In this document: positions 17,541-25,555 of the stretch, piece by piece | How positions within the stretch are numbered: the first letter of the stretch is position 1 | Layout: every line of letters starts with the position of its first letter | DNA from: JANYCO01 sp035535995 | GTDB lineage: Bacteria > Bacteroidota > Bacteroidia > Cytophagales > Cytophagaceae | DNA length: 64,000 nucleotides | Assembly: GCA_035535995.1 (NCBI GenBank) | Contig: DATLOZ010000002.1 | Location: 184,301 to 248,300, forward strand | Direction of reading: 5' to 3' | Notes under the pieces: generated by a model | Databases searched by the model: none | The model's input: the letters and a program-made list of their open reading frames with translations, nothing else | Told to the model about the DNA's origin: nothing | Position numbers and translations under genes: made by a program

Positions 17541-18452
17541 ATGAAACACTCTATCCTATTAATTTTTTCTTTGTTTACTGTAACTGTGTTTTCCTGCAAA
17601 AAAAAGACTGATCCGGTAACGCCTGTTAACACTAGCAATCCGGAGCCCCAATTGATCTTTAAATTTAAATTTGATTCTACCCAGGTACGGCTCGACAATC
17701 TCGGGCAGCCCAGCACGATCCCCAGCGGACATGCGGCGCAATGTCCCGTATTTCATAGCATGAGCGCTCACTATATTGAGCTTTCTCCAAACGATAATAC
17801 TGCCTTAGGCGGCGGAGCTGTACTTTACCGCGCTCCTGAAACTACTGCCGGAGGAAGCAATGCGATTGATTTTTCACAAGCTAAACTGGCCGGACAAAAC
17901 GAAGTGTTTTTTAGCATTCCACTAAAAAATGTAGCCGCAGGTTCTTACAAATGGCTCCGTGTTTCGCTTGCTTATCAGAACTACGATATTAAATACAAAT
18001 ATTATTACACTCCTACTTCTACCGACTACTATTTCACCGGAACCCTTGCTTCCTTTATTGGATTCGACACTTACATTACTTCCTACAAGATCAATACCCA
18101 AACGATGGCAATAAACGGCAATAAACTTCAAGGCTACTGGGGATTTGAAACCTCTCCCCTTGGAGTGACCAGCACTTATGAAGGACAAACCAGCGTTACC
18201 ACCGTGCCGAATCCTCTAAACAGCAGTTCTCCGATCCCTGCCGGAAGCTGTGTAGTAACCGGACAGTTTGCCAATAACCTTGTGATCACCGGAAATGAAA
18301 CCAAGGATGTCACAGTCGTAGTTTCTCTTTCTACCAACAACAGCTTCGAATGGAACGACACTTCTAACGACGGCTGGTATCAGCCCAATGCGCCGGCCAA
18401 CGAGACCGTAGTGGACATGGGGATCCGGGGGTTGATTCCAACTGTTCAATAG
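17541..18452 (+). CDS. Hypothetical lipoprotein
   Basis: 303 residues. A lipoprotein signal ends TVFSC (Cys19), followed by a Lys/Pro/Asn-rich linker. The mature part is beta-rich with Ser/Thr-rich loops (ITGNETKDVTVVVSLSTNNSFEWND) and ends with a segment of the type DMGIRGLIP. No catalytic motif is seen. I do not recognise a named family; it resembles lipoproteins of marine and soil Bacteroidota that bind surface partners. The TAG stop at 18450-18452 is the first three bases of the adjoining inverted repeat, so the C-terminus may have been set by repeat insertion. Confidence 0.65.
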   Translation: MKHSILLIFSLFTVTVFSCKKKTDPVTPVNTSNPEPQLIFKFKFDSTQVRLDNLGQPSTIPSGHAAQCPVFHSMSAHYIELSPNDNTALGGGAVLYRAPETTAGGSNAIDFSQAKLAGQNEVFFSIPLKNVAAGSYKWLRVSLAYQNYDIKYKYYYTPTSTDYYFTGTLASFIGFDTYITSYKINTQTMAINGNKLQGYWGFETSPLGVTSTYEGQTSVTTVPNPLNSSSPIPAGSCVVTGQFANNLVITGNETKDVTVVVSLSTNNSFEWNDTSNDGWYQPNAPANETVVDMGIRGLIPTVQ

Positions 18453-18546
18453 TTATGAATGTTGAGTTATGAGTTATGAATGATAAAATTGTCCAAATCA
18501 ATACAGCCTCTTTAACTCACAACTCATAACTCAACATTCATAACTA
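18450..18546. repeat. TTATGA-family inverted repeat overlapping a stop codon (locus A4)
   Basis: Perfect 26-bp arms at 18450-18475 and 18521-18546, beginning TAGTTATGAATGTTGAGTTA. The first TAG is the stop codon of the upstream lipoprotein gene. The right arm is about 75 bp before the acyl-CoA ligase ATG. Confidence 0.8.
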
Positions 18547-18620
18547 TTTGCATCTTTTTTTAACAACTTTTTTTAATATATTTCGATATATATTTAAAGA
18601 ACCAATTAAGATCAATTTTT

Positions 18621-20381
18621 ATGGAAGTAACCAGATTGTTTGACCTCCTTCCTTATCAGCTGGAGCGCAACCCAAAGGAAGATTGCCTGGCCAATAAAGT
18701 GAACGGGAAATGGGTAACCTACAGCACCAGGGAGGTACAGGAGTATGTAAACAAAGTAAGTCTTGGTTTACTGAAAGCAGGCATCAAGAAAGACGATAAG
18801 ATCGCCATCATTTCCTCTAACAGGCCTGAATGGAATTTTATCGATCACGGCGTACAACAATTGGGCGCCATCCTGGTTCCGATCTATCCTACGGTGACAG
18901 AAGAAGATTTTAAATTCATCTTCAACGATGCCGAAGTAAAAATTGTCTTCGTAGAAACTGCCGAGCTGCATGCCAAAGCAAAAGCCGCAGCCGCAGCAGT
19001 GCCTAGCGTAAAAGAAATTTATTCGATCTTTGAGCTTCCCGGTGTAAAAAACTGGAAAGAAATTATCCAGGCAGGCGAGGAAGGAAATGTAGCTGATCTC
19101 GAACCATACAAAGCTGCCGTAACTTCGGAAGATACCCTCACGTTGATCTATACTTCCGGTACTACCGGTACTCCAAAGGGCGTAATGCTCACCCACGCCA
19201 ACCTCATGAGCAACTACAAAGCCTGCATTCCACTTATGCCGGTAAATAATACGCATCGCGCGCTGAGCTTTCTCCCATTGTGTCATGTATACGAGCGCAT
19301 GATGAGTTATTTATATATGGCTGTAGGCGTTTCCGTTTATTATGCCGAAAGCATGGATACTATTGCCGACAATCTTAAAGAGGTGAAGCCACATATGTTT
19401 ACCACCGTGCCAAGATTGTTGGAAAAAGTGTACGATAGAATTGTTGCCAAAGGCGGCGAGCTTACGGGGATCAAACGTGCGCTGTTCTTTTGGGCATTGA
19501 ACCTTGGCTTACGCTATAACATACAAGGCGGCAATGGATTCTTCTACAATATTCAACTTAGCCTGGCCAATAAACTTATCTTCAGTAAATGGAGAGAAGC
19601 CCTGGGCAATAATATTAAAGCCGTGGTATCTGGTAGTGCACCTTTGCAACCAAGATTAGCAAGAGTGTTTTGGTCGGCACGCATTCCGGTAATGGAAGGA
19701 TACGGACTTACCGAAACTTCTCCCGTAATCTCTGTAAACCGATGCCAGCCTGCCGAAAACAGGATCGGCACCGTAGGGCCGCTGATCCAGGGAGTGGAAG
19801 TGAAAATAGCTGAAGACGGAGAGATCCTCACCCGCGGGCCTCATATCATGAAAGGATACTACAAGCGCCCTGACCTCACAGAACAGGCGATTGACAAGGA
19901 AGGCTGGTTCCACACAGGCGATATTGGCGAATTTGTAGAAGGAAAATACCTCAAGATCACCGACCGCAAGAAGGAAATGTTTAAAACCTCGGGCGGAAAA
20001 TATATCGCGCCTCAGCTTCTTGAAAATAAATTCAAGGAATCCCGTTTCATCGAACAGATGATGGTGGTAGGCGATGGACAAAAATTCCCCGGCGCCCTGA
20101 TCGTACCTGCTTTTGATGCGTTGCGCAAATGGTGCGCGATCAAAAATATTCATTATACCGACGATGCCGACATGGTCAAAAACAAAGCAGTGATCGACCG
20201 GATACAGAAGGAAGTGGATGAGTACAATGAAAATTTTGCGCAATACGAAAAAATCAAAAAATTCGTACTCATGCCGCGCCTATGGTCAATCGATGAAGGA
20301 GAGCTTACTCCTACGCTGAAAGTAAAACGAAAAGTTATTAATGCGAAGAGCAAGGATTTAATTGAAGGGATGTACCAATAG
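18621..20381 (+). CDS. fadD: Long-chain fatty-acid--CoA ligase (AMP-forming)
   Basis: 586 residues. An acyl-adenylate synthetase: ATP and fatty acid give acyl-AMP, then acyl-CoA. Signature TLIYTSGTTGTPKGVMLTH at about 174-192, GYGLTETSPVISVN near 361, YKRPDLTEQAIDKEGWFHTGDIGE (Asp near 431) and DRKKEMFKTSGGKYIAP near 452-468. The layout is that of the FadD15-like long-chain group common in Bacteroidota, shorter than E. coli FadD in linker regions. The start ATG at 18621 follows an A+T-rich stretch; the gene is single. Role: activation of fatty acids for beta-oxidation or lipid remodelling. Confidence 0.92.
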   Translation: MEVTRLFDLLPYQLERNPKEDCLANKVNGKWVTYSTREVQEYVNKVSLGLLKAGIKKDDKIAIISSNRPEWNFIDHGVQQLGAILVPIYPTVTEEDFKFIFNDAEVKIVFVETAELHAKAKAAAAAVPSVKEIYSIFELPGVKNWKEIIQAGEEGNVADLEPYKAAVTSEDTLTLIYTSGTTGTPKGVMLTHANLMSNYKACIPLMPVNNTHRALSFLPLCHVYERMMSYLYMAVGVSVYYAESMDTIADNLKEVKPHMFTTVPRLLEKVYDRIVAKGGELTGIKRALFFWALNLGLRYNIQGGNGFFYNIQLSLANKLIFSKWREALGNNIKAVVSGSAPLQPRLARVFWSARIPVMEGYGLTETSPVISVNRCQPAENRIGTVGPLIQGVEVKIAEDGEILTRGPHIMKGYYKRPDLTEQAIDKEGWFHTGDIGEFVEGKYLKITDRKKEMFKTSGGKYIAPQLLENKFKESRFIEQMMVVGDGQKFPGALIVPAFDALRKWCAIKNIHYTDDADMVKNKAVIDRIQKEVDEYNENFAQYEKIKKFVLMPRLWSIDEGELTPTLKVKRKVINAKSKDLIEGMYQ

Positions 20382-20391
20382 AAGTTATTAG

Positions 20392-20538
20392 TTTTAAATT
20401 ATGAGTTATGAGTTTATTTAATTCATAACTCATCTTCATTTATGAGGTTTCCGCATCCTTTAGTAAGTAAAATCTTACAATTATTAAAAATAAATGGGTT
20501 GCCAATTCAACATTCATAACTCATAATTCATAATTATG
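20392..20538. repeat. TTATGA-family repeats (locus A5)
   Basis: A local palindrome, ATGAGTTATGA at 20401-20411 with TCATAACTCAT at 20423-20433, plus a further right-hand arm at 20504-20538 (TTCATAACTCATAATTCATA). It starts 10 bp after the acyl-CoA ligase stop. The 245-bp gap to the next gene holds nothing else clear. Confidence 0.65.
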
Positions 20539-20626
20539 TCGCTTTGCCCGCTATTTTAGTAGTCATTTTTTTCAAAAAAACCCTTACCTTTATCCGTCAG
20601 ATTTACACTAATAATCACTCAAACTC

Positions 20627-21298
20627 ATGAAACTTAAACTTATTTTATTCTTGCTTCTTGCCTCGGTGGTTTCTGCCTTTGCGCAGAAAAAGTATGAAGG
20701 CGAACAACTTAAAGCGATCGAATACCTGGAATCTAAAAGAAAAGATTTCAAAGCTTCTAAAAACGATTCGTCTTTTGTAAACCAAAACGGCGATCAAAAA
20801 TATTATGTTACCACCCTCGTTCGCGGCGACCAAGCAGAAGACCTTGAAGAACAAATCTACAAAGCCAAGCCAGGAGACGTAGTAGGCCCGTTTGATGGAG
20901 AGAAAAATTTTTACCTGCTGAAAATACTGAGCATGGACAGCCTTAAAAGAACCAAAGCCCGCCTGGTACGCTTTTTTCCGAAAGGAGAATACACTTCCGA
21001 TACCGCTAAATTTTCCAAACTGGTAAGCAAGTATGTCGACAACATTAAAAAAGGAAAAGAATACAGCAAAATGCTGGTAAAAGAAGAAGGCTCTATCGGC
21101 GTGCGCAACAAAGGTACGCTATCGTTCTGGGAAGGCCAGACTTCTAAAGAATACTACGACCTTGCCTACGACCGCAAAACAAACGATCCTTATGTAATCC
21201 GTGTAGGACAAGAGATCCAAGTACTTTACATTATTGAAGAAAAAAGAAACGCTGCTTACAAAGCGAAAGTAGTTTCGCTGGTGAAAAAAGTTAAATAA
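20627..21298 (+). CDS. Periplasmic PpiC/parvulin-like protein
   Basis: 223 residues. A signal peptide (1-20, ending AFAQ) is followed by a Lys-rich segment and one parvulin-like module (about 60-125) where QAEDLEEQIYKAKPGDVVGPFDGEKNFYLLKIL matches the typical PpiC hallmark of a flexible loop, then GDVVGPF and a final strand. The last third is a helical extension rich in Lys and Glu. Family members assist folding of outer-membrane proteins. A full SurA-type architecture is absent (one domain, no chaperone arms), and the active-site Cys/His set cannot be confirmed by eye, so catalysis is uncertain. The stop TAA overlaps the next inverted repeat. Confidence 0.6.
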   Translation: MKLKLILFLLLASVVSAFAQKKYEGEQLKAIEYLESKRKDFKASKNDSSFVNQNGDQKYYVTTLVRGDQAEDLEEQIYKAKPGDVVGPFDGEKNFYLLKILSMDSLKRTKARLVRFFPKGEYTSDTAKFSKLVSKYVDNIKKGKEYSKMLVKEEGSIGVRNKGTLSFWEGQTSKEYYDLAYDRKTNDPYVIRVGQEIQVLYIIEEKRNAAYKAKVVSLVKKVK

Positions 21299-21360
21299 AT
21301 TATGAGTTATGAATTATGAGTTATGAATGAGATAGAACTCATAATTCATAACTCATAATT
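21298..21360. repeat. TTATGA-family perfect inverted repeat (locus A6)
   Basis: Perfect 25-bp arms at 21298-21322 and 21336-21360, starting on the last base of the parvulin-like gene's TAA. The loop is 13 bp. The ATG of the glycosyltransferase is 16 bp past the right arm, so an mRNA reading through would carry a long AT stem right at its start region. Confidence 0.85.
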
Positions 21361-21376
21361 CATAATTTTTAAACTC

Positions 21377-22144
21377 ATGGGAAATACCATCCATCTTTCC
21401 GTAGTCATCATCACTTTCAACGAAGAAAGAAATATTCGCAGATGCCTGGAATCTGTGAAGGAGATCGCTGACGAAATTGTGATCGTGGATTCTTTTTCCA
21501 AAGACAACACCAAAACACTGGCTACCCCTTACAATGTCCGCTGGATCGAACATCCGTTTGAGGGACATATTGAACAAAAGAATTTTGCTTTACAACAGGC
21601 TTCTCACGATTATGTGCTGTCGCTGGACGCAGACGAAGCGCTTTCGGAAAAATTACTGTTAGAAATAAAAAAAATAAAAGCAGACTGTCAGTTCGATAGT
21701 TATATCTTCAACAGGCTTACGAATTACTGCGGGCAATGGATCCGCCACTGTGGCTGGTATCCGGATCGCAAGCTGCGCCTGTGGAATAAGCAAAAAGGCG
21801 CATGGGGCGGTATCAATCCACACGACCGCGTGGAAATGATCGCGGGGGCAAGCACCTCGAAAATTCCATTGGATATTCTTCATTATTCTTACTACTCTAT
21901 TTCCGATCATCTCAAACAGGTGAATTTCTTCACCGATATTGGTGCAAGAGAAGCGGTAGAAAAAGGAAAACGCTCTACCCTTTTCCATGTACTGCTTAGC
22001 CCGATGCTCAAATTTTTCAAAAGCTATTTTATCCAACTTGGAATCCTCGATGGTTACTATGGCTTAGTAGTATCCGCTATTTCAGCGCAAGCTTCTTTTT
22101 ATAAATATTTAAAAATGCGGGAACTTCAAAAACATGGCTCCTGA
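21377..22144 (+). CDS. Family 2 glycosyltransferase, WaaE/KdtX-like
   Basis: 255 residues. A GT-A fold enzyme starting LSVVIITFNEERNIRRCLESV, then DEIVIVDSFSKDNT and the nucleotide-sugar/metal site SLDADEAL near 82. The size and the segment RWIEHPFEGHIEQKNFALQ fit the WaaE/KdtX branch, which adds a glucose to LPS core heptose. It overlaps the following heptosyltransferase-type gene by 11 bp (22134-22144), so both are translated from one mRNA and should act on the same glycan. Acceptor and sugar are inferred only. Confidence 0.86.
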   Translation: MGNTIHLSVVIITFNEERNIRRCLESVKEIADEIVIVDSFSKDNTKTLATPYNVRWIEHPFEGHIEQKNFALQQASHDYVLSLDADEALSEKLLLEIKKIKADCQFDSYIFNRLTNYCGQWIRHCGWYPDRKLRLWNKQKGAWGGINPHDRVEMIAGASTSKIPLDILHYSYYSISDHLKQVNFFTDIGAREAVEKGKRSTLFHVLLSPMLKFFKSYFIQLGILDGYYGLVVSAISAQASFYKYLKMRELQKHGS

Positions 22145-23129
22145 AAAAATAATCATCAGTCGCACCGACAATCTTGGCGACGTAATGCTCACGCTGCCGG
22201 TAGCGGGTGTATTGAAAAAACAATTTCCTTCCTGCAAAATTTATTTTATAGGAAAATCATATACCAAAGCGCTCATCGAAACCTGCATCCATGTAGACGA
22301 ATTCATAGACCGCGAGCAGGTAGTTTCGCATCAATACCTCAAAGAAATAAATGCAGATGTCATCCTCCATATTTTCCCCGACAAAGCCGTAGCGAAAGCC
22401 GCTTCCCAGGCTGGGGTCCAGATGCGTGTGGGTACAAGCCATCGTTGGTTTCACTGGCTGTATTGCAATAAGCATGTAAATTTCAGCCGGAAAAAATCCG
22501 ACCTGCACGAAGCACAGTTGAATCTTAAATTGCTCCAGCCTTTAGGCATTACACAAAATTTTTCTTTACAGGAATTAGCCAGTTATACAGGTTTTCAGAA
22601 AGTACCTTCCTTACCGGAAAAATTGAAAGCATTGTTGCAGCCTGCAAAATTCAATCTCATTCTTCATCCCAAGTCCAAAGGCAGCGCGCGCGAATGGCCG
22701 ATGGAAAATTATTTTCAGCTTGCTCAAATGCTTTCTCCTGAGCGCTATTCTATTTATATCACCGGAACGGAAAAGGAAGGAGAACTGGTAAAACAGCAAA
22801 AACCCGGGATCTTCTCTTTGCCACATGTGACGGACCTTACGGGAAAATGTACGCTGGAAGAATTAATTGCTTTCATTGCACAAGCCAATGGTTTGCTGGC
22901 CTGTAGCACCGGGCCGCTGCATATCGCAGCTGCGTTGGGCAAACACGCGCTCGGCATTTACCCTCCTATGCGCCCCATCCACCCGGGCCGTTGGGCGCCC
23001 TTAGGAAAGAATGCAGTGGTATTAGTTGATCAGAAAAATTGCGAAGATTGCCGGAAGGATTTTAATTGTCATTGTATCCGTGCGATTGAAGTAGTGCAGG
23101 TAGCCCAGGTGATTGAAGGGTGGAACTAA
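22134..23129 (+). CDS. Family 9 glycosyltransferase (ADP-heptose:LPS heptosyltransferase type)
   Basis: 331 residues. A GT-B fold protein: ISRTDNLGDVMLTLPVAGVLKK at the N-terminus is the family 9 signature (Asp-Asn-Leu-Gly-Asp). The C-terminal half has HPKSKGSAREWPMENYFQLAQ and the ADP-heptose site CSTGPLHIAAALGKHALGIY near 259-278. A Cys-rich tail (CEDCRKDFNCHC) is a common end for Bacteroidota family 9 members. It transfers L- or D-glycero-manno-heptose to LPS core. Operon with the WaaE-like gene (11-bp overlap); gmhA at the window start supplies the heptose pathway. Confidence 0.88.
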   Translation: MAPEKIIISRTDNLGDVMLTLPVAGVLKKQFPSCKIYFIGKSYTKALIETCIHVDEFIDREQVVSHQYLKEINADVILHIFPDKAVAKAASQAGVQMRVGTSHRWFHWLYCNKHVNFSRKKSDLHEAQLNLKLLQPLGITQNFSLQELASYTGFQKVPSLPEKLKALLQPAKFNLILHPKSKGSAREWPMENYFQLAQMLSPERYSIYITGTEKEGELVKQQKPGIFSLPHVTDLTGKCTLEELIAFIAQANGLLACSTGPLHIAAALGKHALGIYPPMRPIHPGRWAPLGKNAVVLVDQKNCEDCRKDFNCHCIRAIEVVQVAQVIEGWN

Positions 23130-23146
23130 ATTATTTAATCCTCAAT

Positions 23147-23203
23147 ACTCTTGCTGTTGCTCTTGCTGTCCTGCACCATGTCAGCAAGAGCAACAGCAAG
23201 AGT
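23147..23203. repeat. CAGCAAGAGCAACAGC-family perfect hairpin (locus E2)
   Basis: Perfect 22-bp arms at 23147-23168 and 23182-23203 (right arm CAGCAAGAGCAACAGCAAGA followed by GT), loop 13 bp. It lies in the 89-bp space between convergent genes (23129 and 23219), where it could serve as a two-way transcription terminator, although no T-run follows. It shares its arm sequence with loci E1 at 14484-14537 and E3 at 63226-63255. Confidence 0.75.
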
Positions 23204-23218
23204 ACACAGAGACGGACT

Positions 23219-24724
23219 CTATAATTCTGCTAGTATCTCATCTATATAATCCCGGTTGTTAGAAAGCCTAGGCACCTTGATCTGCGCGCCGATCCTTCCT
23301 TTTTTCTTGAGCCATTTGTAGAACGTTCCTTCAGAAGCCGAATGAATGATCGGGCGTTGCAAGGCCAGGTCTTTGTAGCGTTTTGCGTCGTAGTCGGAGT
23401 TTACTTCGCGGAGTGCATTGTCGAGAATGGTGGTAAAATTTTCGAGATCACTTGGCGGTATTACAAACTCAATAACCCACTCGTGTGCGGCCTTGGTCTT
23501 GCCGGAGAAAAATACCGGAGCGGCTGTAAAATTGCTGATCGTAGCGCCTGTCAGTTGGCAAGCTTTGGTCATGGCAGATTCGGCGTTTTCAATCACAAGT
23601 TCTTCGCCGAAAGCATTGATAAAATGTTTCGTTCTTCCTGTGATCTTGATGCGGAAAGGAGAAAGCGAAGTAAAGCGAACCGTATCGCCGATCTTATAGC
23701 GCCAGAGCCCGGCGTTAGTGGAGATCAGCAATGCATAGTTTTTATGTAGTTCCACTTCATCGAGCCGAAGTGTTTTCGGTGATGGATTTTCAAATTCTTC
23801 CGCCGGGATAAATTCGTAGTAAACTCCGTTGTCAAGCGCCAACAACATTTCGTCGGAGTTTTGCTGATCCTGCATGGCGAAGAAACCTTCGGAAGCATTA
23901 TAAGTTTCGTAATACTTTACCTGATCGCCGGGGAAGAATTGGCGGAACACTTCTTTATATGGGTGGAAAGCTACTGCTCCGTGAAAGAAGACGTTGAAGT
24001 CGGGCCATACTTCCAGCATATTTTTTTTGCCCGTTATTTCTAAAATTTTTTCCATCAACACCACCGTCCAGGTAGGCACTGCGGAAATATTAGTCACGCT
24101 GTCTTTGCTCACTTGTGCGGCCATCTTTTCGATCTTTGCTTCCCATTCATTCATCAGCGCAATATCCAGCGAAGGTGTGCGGCCAAACTCCGCCCATTTA
24201 GGTAAGTTCCCAATGATGATCGCGGAAACATCGCCGCAGTTCATTTCACCTGTGTAAGGATTGGGGCTGTAGCTTCCGCCGATGCCAAGACTTTTGCCGG
24301 AGAAAATTTCGCTTTCAGGATTGTTGATGAAAAAACAAGTGAGTGTATCCTTGCCCCCGCGGTAGTGTGTATCGCTAAGCGATTCTTTGGAAACAGGAAT
24401 AAATTTGCTGCGTGCGTTGGTAGTACCGGAAGATTTGGAGAACCAGGAAATATGGGAATCCCAGAGAATGTTCTGTTCTCCTTTCATGATGCGCTCTATG
24501 TAAGGGAAGAGTTGTTCGTAAGAAGAAACCGGGATTTTTTTAAAATCTTCCGTATTGCGAATAGAAGCGTAGCCATATTTTTTGCCCCACTCCGTATTTT
24601 CTCCTCTTTCGATCAGATATTGAAAAAGCTGCTCCTGCACGCCAAACGGATCTTTCCGGTAGGCATCTATCCTGCTCATTCTCGCCTTAAGGAGTGTTCT
24701 TAATATACTGTTTACTAGGGCCAC
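23219..24724 (-). CDS. GH3 auxin-responsive promoter family protein (acyl-adenylating enzyme)
   Basis: 501 residues, the usual length of bacterial GH3-family proteins. The N-terminus runs MALVNSILRTLLKARMSRID from a GTG codon at 24722-24724 (a common start pattern; an ATG is available at residue 16). Motifs are SWFSKSSGTTNARSKFIPVS (adenylate-forming P-loop-like, about 112-131), YYETYNASEGFFAMQDQ near 281-297 and VRFTSLSPFRIKITGRTKHFINAFGEEL near 348-375. Plant GH3 enzymes conjugate amino acids to jasmonate or auxin; the bacterial role is unknown but likely an acyl-acid amido synthetase. It follows LptB by 18 bp on the same strand and may be co-transcribed with it and RecJ. Confidence 0.85.
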   Translation of the reverse strand: MALVNSILRTLLKARMSRIDAYRKDPFGVQEQLFQYLIERGENTEWGKKYGYASIRNTEDFKKIPVSSYEQLFPYIERIMKGEQNILWDSHISWFSKSSGTTNARSKFIPVSKESLSDTHYRGGKDTLTCFFINNPESEIFSGKSLGIGGSYSPNPYTGEMNCGDVSAIIIGNLPKWAEFGRTPSLDIALMNEWEAKIEKMAAQVSKDSVTNISAVPTWTVVLMEKILEITGKKNMLEVWPDFNVFFHGAVAFHPYKEVFRQFFPGDQVKYYETYNASEGFFAMQDQQNSDEMLLALDNGVYYEFIPAEEFENPSPKTLRLDEVELHKNYALLISTNAGLWRYKIGDTVRFTSLSPFRIKITGRTKHFINAFGEELVIENAESAMTKACQLTGATISNFTAAPVFFSGKTKAAHEWVIEFVIPPSDLENFTTILDNALREVNSDYDAKRYKDLALQRPIIHSASEGTFYKWLKKKGRIGAQIKVPRLSNNRDYIDEILAEL

Positions 24725-24742
24725 GTTGTATTCTTAAAATAA

Positions 24743-25555
24743 TTATTCTTTCGCTAGATCAGTGGTTTCGTGCGTTGCATTTGTTCCCGTATCGGGAGCC
24801 GTGCCATGATGTTTTTCCAGTATATCGTCTTTGCGTTTCAATTCAAAATATTTTCCAAGGTAAACTTTCCGTACCATCTCATCCGCCGCAAGTTCTTCGG
24901 CAGTACCGGAGCGCAAAATTTTTCCTTCAAACAGAAGATACGCACGGTCAGTGATGGAAAGCGTTTCGTTCACGTTGTGATCGGTGATCAGGATACCAAT
25001 ATTTTTTCTTTTCAGCTTCGCTACAATTGTTTGGATCTCTTCTACCGCTATCGGGTCTACTCCTGCAAAAGGCTCGTCGAGTAGTACAAACTTAGGGCTC
25101 ACCGCCAGGGAGCGCGCGATCTCAGTTCTTCTGCGTTCGCCGCCGGAAAGCACCATGCCCAGGTTTTTGCGCACATGGGTAAGGCTGAATTCGTCCAGCA
25201 TTTCTTCTACTTTATCAAGCTGCTGTTTCTTGCTCAGGTTGGTCATCTGCAAAACGGAAAGAATATTTTCTTCCACCGTCAGCGTACGAAATACAGATGC
25301 TTCCTGCGCCAGGTAACCAAGGCCAAGGCGGGCACGCTCATACATCGGAAATTTGGTGATCTCTTGATTATCCAGGAAAATTTTTCCTTCGTTGGGTTTT
25401 ACCAACCCTACGATCATATAAAAAGTAGTTGTTTTACCTGCTCCGTTTGGCCCCAGCAATCCTACGATCTCGCCTTGTTCTACCTGCACGGAAACATTAC
25501 TGGCCACGATGCGGGTTTTATATTTTTTTAATAGATTTTCTGAACGTAAGATCAT
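24743..25555 (-). CDS. lptB: LPS export ABC transporter ATPase LptB
   Basis: 270 residues. Walker A GPNGAGKT at 35-42, Q-loop near 84 (YLAQEASVF), ABC signature LSGGE at 136-140 and Walker B LLDEP at 158-162; the sequence EASVFRTLTVEENI is typical of LptB. It energises extraction of LPS from the inner membrane by LptFG. A 30-residue charged tail with His and Thr (240-270) exceeds the usual LptB length of about 240. Its start overlaps the recJ stop by 4 bp (ATGA), and the GH3 gene follows, giving a recJ-lptB-GH3 operon. Confidence 0.93.
   Translation of the reverse strand: MILRSENLLKKYKTRIVASNVSVQVEQGEIVGLLGPNGAGKTTTFYMIVGLVKPNEGKIFLDNQEITKFPMYERARLGLGYLAQEASVFRTLTVEENILSVLQMTNLSKKQQLDKVEEMLDEFSLTHVRKNLGMVLSGGERRRTEIARSLAVSPKFVLLDEPFAGVDPIAVEEIQTIVAKLKRKNIGILITDHNVNETLSITDRAYLLFEGKILRSGTAEELAADEMVRKVYLGKYFELKRKDDILEKHHGTAPDTGTNATHETTDLAKE

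Noticed and set aside
18768..19286. 172-codon minus-strand frame opposite the acyl-CoA ligase
   Set aside because: Shadow frame; the plus-strand enzyme with full motifs explains the sequence.
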